Positions 1 through 7,780 of a DNA stretch of 63,524 bases are shown piece by piece; positions within the stretch are counted from its first letter, which is position 1, and every line of letters starts with the position of its first letter. The translations under genes were made by a program, and so were the position numbers. The notes beneath the pieces are model-generated. The model did not search any database. It saw only the letters and a program-made list of their open reading frames with translations, and was not told the DNA's origin. The stretch comes from Planctomycetaceae bacterium (GTDB lineage Bacteria; Planctomycetota; Planctomycetia; Planctomycetales; Planctomycetaceae): contig JADZEF010000263.1 in NCBI GenBank assembly GCA_020850695.1, positions 1-63,524 on the forward strand, read 5' to 3'.

Positions 1-281
1 CGCTGCGAGCCGGGGACGTCGCTCCGCAGAAGCTGTGCGGTCGGAGTGAGAGAGAAGGTGCGGGACGGTCCTTCGGCGAACACACCGACACTCGCCAGCG
101 CCCGCAACAGCCGGAACAGCGGATCGGGCTTCGTGCCGGTGGCGTTTGCCAGAGACTCGACCGGCTTCGGGCCGTCATTGAGCAGATCGGCAAGGCCAAG
201 CTCAGCCGCCGCAAAAACCGCCTGCGAAACCCAGTACCCGGTGATCATGCGGGCCAACTGCCCCGCGGAGTCGGTCGACAT
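1..281 (-). CDS. O-methyltransferase, N-terminal part only (cut by window edge)
   Basis: The first 93 codons are visible and the rest lies outside the window. The N-terminus (MSTDSAGQLARMITGYWVSQ) followed by 'AAELGLADLL', 'VESLANATGTKPDPLFRLLR' and 'FSLTPTAQLL' matches the dimerisation, winged-helix-like domain that precedes the SAM-binding fold in family-2 O-methyltransferases. The start at 281 is preceded by a GAAGGA Shine-Dalgarno sequence about 6 bases upstream. The catalytic domain cannot be seen, so neither substrate nor activity can be judged. It reads leftward, away from the next gene. Confidence 0.7.
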   Translation of the reverse strand, partial: MSTDSAGQLARMITGYWVSQAVFAAAELGLADLLNDGPKPVESLANATGTKPDPLFRLLRALASVGVFAEGPSRTFSLTPTAQLLRSDVPGSQ

Positions 282-375
282 CGTAGTTCCTTCGTGGGAT
301 AGGTTCGCACCCCGGCTGCGGCCTTGAGCAGCCGGGGTGCCGGAGCAGAGGACTTTCGAAGCTCGCACGCCGCCT

Positions 376-418
376 GATTCGGCACCCAGGGTGCTCAGAG
401 CCGCACCCTGGGTGCTGT
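376..418. repeat. perfect 13-bp inverted repeat (hairpin), copy A
   Basis: The arms GCACCCAGGGTGC (382-394) and GCACCCTGGGTGC (403-415) are exact reverse complements separated by 8 bases, and each arm is itself almost palindromic. It lies between the small basic protein gene and the truncated methyltransferase. A second copy with the same flanks is at 47260-47303, where one base pair of the stem is swapped on both sides. Confidence 0.85.
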
Positions 419-420
419 CG

Positions 421-558
421 TCATGCATCCTTCCGAGTGCGCGGGGGAACGGGGCGCTTGACCCCCTTGGCAATCGTCCCCTGCTTCTGAATTTTCTTCT
501 GCAGGTGCGGAAGCTTGGTGGCTGGACGACGCGGTGCGTTGTTCTGGCTTCGTGACAT
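421..558 (-). CDS. small basic hypothetical protein (45 aa)
   Basis: A 45-residue frame runs from ATG at 558 to TGA at 421. The product is rich in Arg, Lys and Pro (MSRSQNNAPRRPATKLPHLQ at the start, ending TRKDA) and would be strongly cationic, with no signal peptide or membrane segment. It begins 12 bases after the stop of the exported amidohydrolase gene on the same strand, so it could be translated by coupling; only a weak GAGAG-like ribosome site is visible. I do not recognise a family. A nucleic-acid-binding role is only a guess from charge. The frame is short and could be chance, although its tight spacing favours a real gene. Confidence 0.45.
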   Translation of the reverse strand: MSRSQNNAPRRPATKLPHLQKKIQKQGTIAKGVKRPVPPRTRKDA

Positions 559-570
559 GATCAGTGACTC

Positions 571-1557
571 TCAACTTCGCTTTGCCTCGGGCCACCGGTA
601 CGCCGCCTTCGCGTTCCCGGCGAAGAACTTCGCTGACGCCGTCGCGCCGCGCTCGGCCACGTATGCGGCCACGACTCCGATCACTTCGCCGTAGTCCCCT
701 GCCCTGGCGCTGACGGGCCAGTCGCTGCCGTAGATCACGCGGTCGTCTCCCCACACCTTCCACACCACGTCGAGGATCGGACGGTAGTAGGCGTGATCGC
801 GTGGGGCGAGGCCTTTCTCGTCTTTCATGGTCGCCCCCTCATGCAGGGCCGAGACCTTCTGGAAGACGTTCTTCCCCGCCGCACACGCTTCCATCCCCTT
901 CACCCAGTCGGCCGGGGGCGCTTTGCCATCGATGCGGACGTTCGCCAGGTGGTTGATGCAGATGCGGAGATCGGGCAGGGACTTCGCGAGGCGGGCGATG
1001 TCGGGGAGCATGTCGGGACCGCCATTGATGTCGACTTGGCGTCCCGATTCCTGCACCCGCTTGAAGTCGGCGATGACGGTCGGATTGTCGAGCCCCTTCT
1101 TGAGAACATCGCTGTTGATACGGAAACCGACGAACAGCGAGTTCTTCGTGAACCGCGCGAGGTGCTCGGCGAACTTCTCCGTTCCCGGCACGAGGTTTCC
1201 ACATACCCCGACGACGGACGGATTCTTCGCCGCCAGATCGAGCAGCCACTGGTTGTCTTCAACCCACGGGCTGGCTTCGACGACGACCGTTCCCGTCACG
1301 CCGTGCGGGGCGGCGACCTTCATGAAGTGATCGGGAAGCGTCGGCTTGTAGAGGACCTTATCCCCCTTCCCCGGCCAGGGGACTCCTTCCTTGCGGGTCG
1401 GATCGTAGAAGTGCGTGTGCGTGTCGATGACTTCGGCGGGAAGCTTTGCGGCGGGCTTCTTCTCGTCCGCCGCACGTCCGGCGTGAAGAGAGAAGGCGGC
1501 GGCCGTCATTCCGGCGGCGCTGGCCTGGAGAAAGTGGCGTCGGGTGATGTTCGTCAT
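571..1557 (-). CDS. exported amidohydrolase-family metal-dependent hydrolase
   Basis: The product is 328 aa from ATG at 1557. It begins MTNITRRHFLQASAAG, a twin-arginine signal, so it is probably exported folded. The mature part has 'VIDTHTHFYDP' (metal-binding HxH at the end of strand 1), 'INHLANVRIDG' and 'VIYGSDWPVS', where the Asp after GS is the usual last metal ligand of amidohydrolase-2 TIM barrels. This matches the PF04909 group, which hydrolyses or decarboxylates small ring or lactone substrates; the substrate here is unknown. A longer frame starts at 1662, but the Tat signal sits right after the internal Met, so I chose that one. It is divergent from the subtilase-like gene. Confidence 0.85.
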   Translation of the reverse strand: MTNITRRHFLQASAAGMTAAAFSLHAGRAADEKKPAAKLPAEVIDTHTHFYDPTRKEGVPWPGKGDKVLYKPTLPDHFMKVAAPHGVTGTVVVEASPWVEDNQWLLDLAAKNPSVVGVCGNLVPGTEKFAEHLARFTKNSLFVGFRINSDVLKKGLDNPTVIADFKRVQESGRQVDINGGPDMLPDIARLAKSLPDLRICINHLANVRIDGKAPPADWVKGMEACAAGKNVFQKVSALHEGATMKDEKGLAPRDHAYYRPILDVVWKVWGDDRVIYGSDWPVSARAGDYGEVIGVVAAYVAERGATASAKFFAGNAKAAYRWPEAKRS

Positions 1558-1689
1558 GGGGATTGCTCGTGGTGCTTCAGGAGCCGATGAGGGCGCGGAT
1601 GAATCTTCGCCGGGTGCGGGTGCGTTGACAACGCCACCGGAGCGGTGGATAAGCGAACGCATTCCTTTGTCTCTCCTGCGGAGTCCGCG

Positions 1690-2652
1690 ATGCGTCTTTG
1701 GAACAGCTCATTCGGCAGCGTTGGTGCGGTGATCGTGTTGGCTGTTGTCGCCGTTCACGCCGGCGAACCGACCGAGCCGGTGTCGTTCAAGCATGCCCGC
1801 GTCACCGAGGCGTGGGAGGCTTACAAGGACCAGCTGACGTTCGGCAAGGGGCAGACGCTGGCGCTGCTCGACGACGGGTGCAAGCTGAAGATGCCGGAGT
1901 GGTCGACGCCGGTGGATGGCGTGCCGAAGGTGCTGGTGACGTACGACAGCGTCGACGGGGATGATGACCCGAAGCACGAAGGACGCGGATATCACGGCTC
2001 GACGATTGGCGTTCCTTCGTCGCTGAACTACGGTGGGAAGTGGGGCGTCGCCTACAACAACCAGGTGGCCGTGGTGCGGGCCCTCGAGTGCTGCCACTGC
2101 AACGTCTCGGACAGCAAGACGCTGGCGGCGGGGCTGCAGTGGGTCATCGACAATCACAAGAAGTACCGCATCACGGCGATCAATCTCGCTCCCGTGGATG
2201 ACAAGGAACACGGCGAGCCCGTCCCGACGGAGATCGATGAGAAGCTCAAGGCGCTTCGCGAACTCGGGATCTGGGTGAGCGCCCCGGCTGGGAACCACAC
2301 TTACACAAAGGGGATTTCGTGGCCGGCGTCGCAGCCGAATTGCTTTGCCATCGGGGCGGTGCGGCCGGGGAAGGACGAGGTGTTCCTCGATCGGCACGCG
2401 AAGATCGATCTGGTTGTGCCGGCGGCCGCGACGTCTTCGTCGAACGCCATTCTCTGCGGGTCGGTGCTGCTGCTTCGGGAGGCGATCGAGAAATCAGGCT
2501 ACGACTGGAAGCAGGATGGAAAGAACCTGCCCGAGGCCATGATGGCGATCTTCCAGAAGACGGGCGTCGCGGTGGAAGACAAAGGGAGCGGGCACACGTT
2601 CCGGCGGCTCGACGTGAAGGCGGCGCTCGATCACGTGTTCGCTGCGAAGTAG
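1690..2652 (+). CDS. secreted subtilisin-like (S8) serine protease homologue
   Basis: The product is 320 aa from ATG at 1690, with a good CGGAG ribosome site 6 bases upstream. Residues 1-25 form a hydrophobic signal peptide ending near HAGEP. The S8 fold is recognisable: 'LALLDDG' carries the putative catalytic Asp, 'YHGSTIG' the His, 'VSAPAGNH' the oxyanion Asn region and 'SSSNAILCGSVLLL' the Ser. The Ser motif departs from the usual GTSMAAP by having SSSNAIL, and the domain is short at about 290 residues. Activity is therefore likely but not certain. There is no propeptide-like region of usual length. Confidence 0.75.
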   Translation: MRLWNSSFGSVGAVIVLAVVAVHAGEPTEPVSFKHARVTEAWEAYKDQLTFGKGQTLALLDDGCKLKMPEWSTPVDGVPKVLVTYDSVDGDDDPKHEGRGYHGSTIGVPSSLNYGGKWGVAYNNQVAVVRALECCHCNVSDSKTLAAGLQWVIDNHKKYRITAINLAPVDDKEHGEPVPTEIDEKLKALRELGIWVSAPAGNHTYTKGISWPASQPNCFAIGAVRPGKDEVFLDRHAKIDLVVPAAATSSSNAILCGSVLLLREAIEKSGYDWKQDGKNLPEAMMAIFQKTGVAVEDKGSGHTFRRLDVKAALDHVFAAK

Positions 2653-3039
2653 CCGACGATGGCGCATGAACTTCGGAGTTGCTCGCCTTCTTGATGCCGT
2701 CGTTCGACGGATGAAGAAACGACGCGCATCATGTCTTTACGCCGAAGGCGTTGTACGCAGTAGCCCAGGGTCGCGAGGCTTGGCGAGCGCACCCTGGGTC
2801 AGTCCCATCACGAAACCGGTACCCCAACGGGGTTCGACAATCGACGCGGAATGTACAACCCTGTTGGGGTTGGCGTCGGTCAAATGTGACGAAACCAGGG
2901 TGCGCTCACTTCGTTCGCGACCCCGGGGCTACTGCGTGCAACGCCTTTGGCGTATAGAGCCGACAACAGCACGACCCATTCGTTCAAAGCACGCACGGCA
3001 GGAACCGCGACGTCCACGCAGGCCAAAAGGGAAATCGCC
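2653..3039. repeat. gene-free stretch holding a nested inverted repeat (2737-2955)
   Basis: The left arm (2737-2799) and right arm (2893-2955) are about 85% complementary over some 62 bases, both containing GCAGTAGCCC-type and GCGCACCCTGG-type words. Inside them a second pair, CCCCAACGGGGTT near 2822 and its imperfect complement around 2855-2875, forms an inner hairpin. The element lies between the convergent subtilase-like gene and rpoN, so it could act as a two-way terminator. No protein-coding signal is seen. Confidence 0.75.
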
Positions 3040-4527
3040 CTAATACTGCCGGCGCTGGCGCGAGGAAGGAATATTCAGCGCCTTGCGGTACTTGGTCACG
3101 GTGCGGCGGGCGAGGGTCAGGCCTTCGGCTTCCAGCGCCTTCACCAGGTCGTCGTCGCTCAGCGGCTCGTTCTTGTCTTCTTTTTCGACGATCTCGAGCA
3201 GTTTGAGCCGGACGCGGTCCCACGCGACTTCTTCCCCTTCGGCCGATGTCGTGCCGCCGCCGAAGAACCGCTTGAGCGGGAACTGGCCGCGCGGCGTCTG
3301 GATCCACTTGTCGTCCACCGCCCGCGAGACGGTCGTGACGTGGATGCCGACTTCCTCGGCCACCTGCTGCATCTTCAGCGGCTTGATGAACTCGGGACCG
3401 TAGTCGAGGAATTCCTTCTGGTGGTCGCAGATCGACTGGGCGACGCGCTGAAGGGTGCGCTGCCTCTGTTCGACCGACTCGATGAGCCACTTCGCCGACT
3501 CGACCTTCCGCTTGATGTATTCGCGCGTCTGGGCGTCGGGGTTGGCCTTCAGCATCTCGACATACTTGCGGCTGATCCGCAGCTGCGGGATGTACTCGTC
3601 GATGAGGCGGACGGTGTATTTCCCGTCTTCGTCACGATCGACGGCGAGGTCGGGCGTGACCTGCTGGTTCGGCTCGGAGTTGTAGCCGCGGCCGGGGTGG
3701 GGGTCGAGCTTGCGGAGCTGCTCCCAGGCTTCCTTGATTTCGTCGATTGTGAACCCGGTCTTCCGCTCGATGACGGGGAGGCGGTTCGCGGCGAGGTCTT
3801 CGAGGTGCTCGGTGATGAGGGCGACCACGACCTCGCGGTGCGGGGTTTCGGGCTTCACCTGCAGCAGGAGGCATTCCTTGAGGTCGCGGGCGCCGACGCC
3901 GGGCGGGTCGAGCTTCTGGATCAGCCGCAGCGCCTGCTGGGCGTCGTCCATCGTGACCGAATTGCCGAAGTGCTGGACGTATTCGCCGATGGTGCTTTTG
4001 AGGCGGCCGTCGGCGTCGAGGCTGTTGATGAGGTATTCGGCGAACTCGCGGACAAGCGGCTCGCACTTGAAGTAGGCGAACTGCTCGATCATGTAGTCCT
4101 GAAGCGACTGCGGGCGCGAGACCATGTTGGTCATCGCGTCGTGTTGTCGGTCGGACTCTTCATCGATGCGGTTGGACGACTTGCTGGACGACGACGCGTA
4201 GTTGTCTTCGGGCCACTCGGACGACATTTCGAGCAGCCGCTCGAAGTCGGCCGCACTGTTTTCATCCTTCCCGACGACGAGTTCCTGACGTTCGACTTCT
4301 TTCGTGTTGGATGGGGCTTCGTCGCGGGGGCCGGGTTCGAATTCGAGGTCGTCGGGTCCTTCGATCGAAGGGCCTTCCTCCAGGAGCGGGTTCTCGATCC
4401 GTTCCTGCTCGATGCGCTCCTGCAGCGCCATGACGGGGAGCTGGAGGATCTCCATCGATTGAATCATGCGGGGGGCCATTTTCATGACCTGGCCCATCCG
4501 CATCTGCTGACCGATGTTGAGCTGCAT
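3040..4527 (-). CDS. rpoN: RNA polymerase sigma-54 factor RpoN
   Basis: The product is 495 aa, the usual length for sigma-54. The N-terminal Gln/Met-rich region I ([20 protein letters not shown], then '[19 protein letters not shown]') contacts activator ATPases. An acidic linker follows (about residues 50-120), then the core-binding domain with '[18 protein letters not shown]', the HTH region with '[19 protein letters not shown]', and at the C-terminus the RpoN box '[10 protein letters not shown]' that reads the -24 promoter element. All parts look intact. It lies downstream of recR in the same direction but is separated by an inverted repeat, so it may have its own promoter. The start is preceded by CGGATCTCC rather than a Shine-Dalgarno sequence. 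Confidence 0.97.
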   Translation of the reverse strand: MQLNIGQQMRMGQVMKMAPRMIQSMEILQLPVMALQERIEQERIENPLLEEGPSIEGPDDLEFEPGPRDEAPSNTKEVERQELVVGKDENSAADFERLLEMSSEWPEDNYASSSSKSSNRIDEESDRQHDAMTNMVSRPQSLQDYMIEQFAYFKCEPLVREFAEYLINSLDADGRLKSTIGEYVQHFGNSVTMDDAQQALRLIQKLDPPGVGARDLKECLLLQVKPETPHREVVVALITEHLEDLAANRLPVIERKTGFTIDEIKEAWEQLRKLDPHPGRGYNSEPNQQVTPDLAVDRDEDGKYTVRLIDEYIPQLRISRKYVEMLKANPDAQTREYIKRKVESAKWLIESVEQRQRTLQRVAQSICDHQKEFLDYGPEFIKPLKMQQVAEEVGIHVTTVSRAVDDKWIQTPRGQFPLKRFFGGGTTSAEGEEVAWDRVRLKLLEIVEKEDKNEPLSDDDLVKALEAEGLTLARRTVTKYRKALNIPSSRQRRQY

Positions 4528-4564
4528 GGAGATCCGGTCCGAGTCCTTCGAGGGTCGGGGAGAA

Positions 4565-4703
4565 GGGGTCAGGAGTCAGGAATCAGGAATCAGGAATCAG
4601 GGAAAGCAAGACGCCATCAGCTAATGGTTTCGTGAGATCGCTCGCCACTCAAACCGGCTTTTCTCTTTTCTTCCCTGAATCCTGATTCCTGACTCCTGAC
4701 CCC
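4565..4703. repeat. inverted repeat of TCAGGA(A/G) words between recR and rpoN
   Basis: The left arm at 4565-4603 is built from tandem TCAGGAATCAGGAATCAGG words, and the right arm at 4671-4703 is the complement (CCTGATTCCTGACTCCTGAC). The arms fill most of the space between the recR stop (4710) and the rpoN start (4527). The same word family appears at 26158-26410, and a related one at 14740-14860. Confidence 0.85.
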
Positions 4704-4709
4704 TCTCTG

Positions 4710-5345
4710 TCAAAACTCCTGTCGGCCGCGCAGGGCGTCGGCCAGCATTTCCTTATTCGCAAACTCTAACACACTGCCCGAAGCGATCCCGCGGGCCAGC
4801 CGGGTGATCTTCACCGGATGGTTCCCCAGCAGGTTGGTGATGTACAGCGCCGTCCCGTCCCCTTCGAGCGTCGGATTCGTCGCCATCACTAACTCGCGCA
4901 CTCCCTTTGTCGTCACCCGCCGCACCAGCTGCGAGAGAGTGAGGTCGTCCGGGCCGATGCCGTCGAGCGGCGCAAGGTGCCCCCCGAGGACGTGATAGAC
5001 CCCTTGGAAGGCGCCGGTCGATTCGAGCGAGGTGACATCCTTCGGCTGCTCGACAACGCACACGACTTCGGCGTTGCGGCGCGGGTCGGAGCAGATCGAG
5101 CAGAGGTCCCCCTGCGTCAGGTTGAAGCACTCGCGGCACCGCTTGACCGAGGTCTTCACATTGCGGATGGCATCGGCCAGCGCGAAGGCTTCGTCGTTCC
5201 CGCAACTCAGGACGTATTCAGCCATCCGCTCGGCCGACTTCCGCCCGATGCCGGGAAGCTTGGCGAACGCGTTCACGAGCGCACCGACCGCCGGCCCATA
5301 CGGGTGGGATTCCGGCAGCGGAGTTTTGCTCGTGGTGCGGCCCAT
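4710..5345 (-). CDS. recR: recombination mediator protein RecR
   Basis: The product is 211 aa; RecR is usually close to 200. It has a helix-hairpin-helix '[13 protein letters not shown]' (residues 29-41), a C4 zinc finger with Cys70, Cys73, Cys82 and Cys85, and a Toprim domain starting '[12 protein letters not shown]' near residue 93. RecR works with RecO/RecF in loading RecA at single-strand gaps. It is the third gene of dnaX-ybaB-recR, a widely conserved order, and begins 80 bases after ybaB. Nothing is missing. Confidence 0.97.
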   Translation of the reverse strand: MGRTTSKTPLPESHPYGPAVGALVNAFAKLPGIGRKSAERMAEYVLSCGNDEAFALADAIRNVKTSVKRCRECFNLTQGDLCSICSDPRRNAEVVCVVEQPKDVTSLESTGAFQGVYHVLGGHLAPLDGIGPDDLTLSQLVRRVTTKGVRELVMATNPTLEGDGTALYITNLLGNHPVKITRLARGIASGSVLEFANKEMLADALRGRQEF

Positions 5346-5425
5346 CGGTTCGGTGTCTTCTGTGGCTTCTGCGGTGTGGCGTTGTGCCGGTTGTTGCGGT
5401 GATTATTGGAGTGGCAAAGTCTGCG

Positions 5426-5809
5426 TTACTCGCCGCCGCCGGCTTTGGACAGGAGATCGGAAAAGCCCGGCGGAAGACCGGTCCCCACGTCGCCCATCAA
5501 CTGCGACATCTGCTCGCTGGCCGCGGTCTTCGACTTCTCCAGAGCCTGATTGACGGCCGCCTGGACGAGGTCTTCCAGAATCTCACAGTCATCGGCCGAC
5601 ACGACGCTCGGATCAAGCTTCACTTCGACCACCTTCTGCTGGCCGTTCATGGTGACCGTCACCATGCCGCCGCCGGCCGTCCCCTCGACTCGCAATCGGG
5701 AGAGCTTCTCCTGAACCTCCTCCATCTTTCCCTGAAACTGCTTCGCCTGCCGGATCATCTCCGGGGCGTTCTTCAGCAGCGAGGCAATCTTGCCGAGGTC
5801 AGGAAACAT
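5426..5809 (-). CDS. ybaB: YbaB/EbfC family nucleoid-associated protein
   Basis: The product is 127 aa, of usual length. 'MIRQAKQFQGKMEEVQEKL' and the Gly-rich 'VEGTAGGGMVTVTMNGQQ' are typical of the family, which forms dimers that bind and bend DNA. I chose ATG at 5809 because GGAAGG lies 6-7 bases upstream; a longer in-frame start at 5842 would add 11 residues and overlap dnaX more. With this start the gene overlaps the dnaX stop by 11 bases, which suggests translational coupling. The tail 'GLPPGFSDLLSKAGGGE' is a normal variable end. Confidence 0.95.
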   Translation of the reverse strand: MFPDLGKIASLLKNAPEMIRQAKQFQGKMEEVQEKLSRLRVEGTAGGGMVTVTMNGQQKVVEVKLDPSVVSADDCEILEDLVQAAVNQALEKSKTAASEQMSQLMGDVGTGLPPGFSDLLSKAGGGE

Positions 5810-7709
5810 CCGCACTTCCTTCCGGGGTGGGTCCCCCGACATTCTCGATCCGGACGACGGTCGCGTTGAACGTCGTCATCACCTGCTGGACGAAAGGGTC
5901 TTCGATGACGTCGGGAATCCGGCGGCGATTGACCACCCCGGTCGCCGCTTTCGGTTCCGGCGGCGGCGCGGCGTCATCGACCACCCGCAACCGGATCCGA
6001 ACCTTCGTCCCGACGACATCTTCCAGCAAACGCTCGAGCCGACCCAGCTGGGCCGGCTGCTCGCAGTACTGCTTGGAGAAATGATAGCTCTTGGGAAAGA
6101 TCAGATCGAGTTCGTTTGGCCCGGAAATTGCGACTGAGCTCACCGCCTGCACATGGGTCTTGAGCAGATCCTGAATCTGCGACTTGACTTGCGCCCAGAC
6201 ATTCCCTTCGGAACCGGGCCGTAATCCCGCAGGGGACGGGGGGGCGTGGTCGGCCACATCCAGGGACGGCCCGTCGTCGTAATGTCCCGCGAGGACACTG
6301 TTTACTTCGTCGATCAGCTCATCCTCGTTTTTTTTTTGCTCCCCCACATCCAGCGGGGGGACAGGTCGGCCCGACGAGGTCTGAGCGGAGGGCGGGGGTT
6401 CCACGGGGGAACGGCCCCCGGCAGCAGAGGAATCCCTCCCCCCGACGCTTCCGGAGACGGGCGGGTTGGTTTGTCGGGGTGGAGCTTTGGGAGTACTGGG
6501 TGAGGAAGGAGCGGGGGCGGCAACGGCCGGAGCTGGCCGAGGAGTCGCAGCCGGAAGCGGCGCTCCTGACTTGAGGGCCTGAATGACCTGGTCGAGGGCG
6601 TCGAGGTCCTGCAGCAGGGTCAGGCGGACGAGGGCCATCTCGACCAGGGCTCGCCCATAGGTGGCTCGGAACATTCGCCCCTTCGTCTCGGTGACAATCT
6701 CCAGCGCCGCCAGGACCGTCCGCAATCCCCACGCCTGGGCCTGTCCCGCCAGCCGCTCCCGGTTCTCGGCCGAGACCGCCAGCAGCGGGACCGATTGAGT
6801 GCGGGCGGCGAGCACCATTAGGTCACGAAGATAATTCAGCAACTGGTCGACGAGTTCCCCCAACTGGACACCGCTCCGCAACGCGTCATCGAGTTGCTCG
6901 AGGGCCGCCTCGCGACGCCGTTCAATCAGCGCCTGGATGAGGTCGATCAGGCGGTCGTCGCTGGCCGTCCCCAGCAGGCGGTGGACATCGGCTGGCGTGA
7001 TGACTTCCCCGCCGAAAGCCAGCAACTGGTCGAACAGCGACTGGCTGTCGCGCATCGATCCGGCCGCCCGCCGAGCCACCAGCTCCACCGCCGCCGGCTC
7101 GACGTTGAAGCCTTCCGCCGCCGCAATCTCCTGCAACCGCACGATGATGTTCTGCGTCTCGATCGTCTGAAAGTCGAACCGCTGGCACCGCGACAGAATC
7201 GTATCGGGAACCTTGTTCGGCTCCGTCGTGCAGAAGACGAACTTCACGCCGGGGGGCGGCTCTTCGAGCGTCTTCAGAAGCGCGTTGAACGCTTCCTTCG
7301 TCAGCATGTGGACTTCGTCGATGATGTACATCTTGAACCGCGTCCGCATCGACTTCACGTTGACGTTCGCCCGCAGCTGGCGGATGTCATCGATACCGCG
7401 GTTGGACGCTCCGTCGATTTCGGAAACGTCGACATCCTGCCCCGCCGAAATGTTGCGGCAGATCTCGCACTGGTTGCAAGGGTTGCCGTCGACCAGGTTC
7501 GGACAGTTGAGGGCCTTCGACAGAATGCGGGCCATCGACGTCTTGCCGACTCCGCGCGCCCCCGTGAAGAGGTAGGCGTGAGCGACCCGTCCCTGCTGGA
7601 TGGCGTTCCGCAGGGCCCGGGCGACGTGCTGCTGCCCGACGACTTCGTCAAACGTCTGGGGACGAAACCGCCGGGCGAGGACAGTGTATTGAGCGGTGGG
7701 CTCGTCCAT
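5799..7709 (-). CDS. dnaX: DNA polymerase III subunits gamma/tau, with probable slippage site
   Basis: Tau would be 636 aa, close to the E. coli length. It has Walker A 'GARGVGKTS' (residues 50-58), zinc ligands Cys69, Cys78, Cys81 and Cys84, Walker B 'YIIDEVHML', and the sensor/arginine finger 'SRCQRF'. This is the clamp-loader motor. Domain III ends near residue 380 and a Pro-rich linker follows. At Gln458-Asn461 the message has ten consecutive A residues (6337-6328). A shift of one base in either direction meets a stop within 5-7 codons, giving a product of about 463 aa that fits the gamma form. The start at 7709 avoids the overlap with the glycerate kinase gene that the 57-codon-longer frame would need. 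The first gene of dnaX-ybaB-recR. Confidence 0.96.
   Translation of the reverse strand: MDEPTAQYTVLARRFRPQTFDEVVGQQHVARALRNAIQQGRVAHAYLFTGARGVGKTSMARILSKALNCPNLVDGNPCNQCEICRNISAGQDVDVSEIDGASNRGIDDIRQLRANVNVKSMRTRFKMYIIDEVHMLTKEAFNALLKTLEEPPPGVKFVFCTTEPNKVPDTILSRCQRFDFQTIETQNIIVRLQEIAAAEGFNVEPAAVELVARRAAGSMRDSQSLFDQLLAFGGEVITPADVHRLLGTASDDRLIDLIQALIERRREAALEQLDDALRSGVQLGELVDQLLNYLRDLMVLAARTQSVPLLAVSAENRERLAGQAQAWGLRTVLAALEIVTETKGRMFRATYGRALVEMALVRLTLLQDLDALDQVIQALKSGAPLPAATPRPAPAVAAPAPSSPSTPKAPPRQTNPPVSGSVGGRDSSAAGGRSPVEPPPSAQTSSGRPVPPLDVGEQKKNEDELIDEVNSVLAGHYDDGPSLDVADHAPPSPAGLRPGSEGNVWAQVKSQIQDLLKTHVQAVSSVAISGPNELDLIFPKSYHFSKQYCEQPAQLGRLERLLEDVVGTKVRIRLRVVDDAAPPPEPKAATGVVNRRRIPDVIEDPFVQQVMTTFNATVVRIENVGGPTPEGSADVS
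6328..6337 (-). promoter_or_regulatory. A10 slippage site inside dnaX (recoding signal)
   Basis: On the coding strand the bases are GGGGGAGC, then ten A, then CGAGGATGAG. Gain of one A, or a -1 ribosomal shift, gives Lys-Lys-Lys-Arg-Gly and a stop at 6319. Loss of one A gives Thr-Arg-Met-Ser and a stop at 6314. The G-rich GGGGGAG just upstream could also act as a Shine-Dalgarno-like stimulator. Thermus makes gamma by transcriptional slippage on a run of nine A, while E. coli uses A AAA AAG ribosomal frameshifting. Confidence 0.7.
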
Positions 7710-7780
7710 CAGCTCATCTCGATTGCATGGGGAAGCGTCCGCAGAGTGTCTCCACGGACGAGAGGTTTCATCATAGCGAC

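Noticed and set aside
2947..4635. 562-codon open frame opposite rpoN
   Set aside because: It mirrors the rpoN gene on the other strand, has no ribosome site and no recognisable domain, and is rich in Val/Leu/Asp/Arg as expected for an antisense frame in a GC-rich gene.
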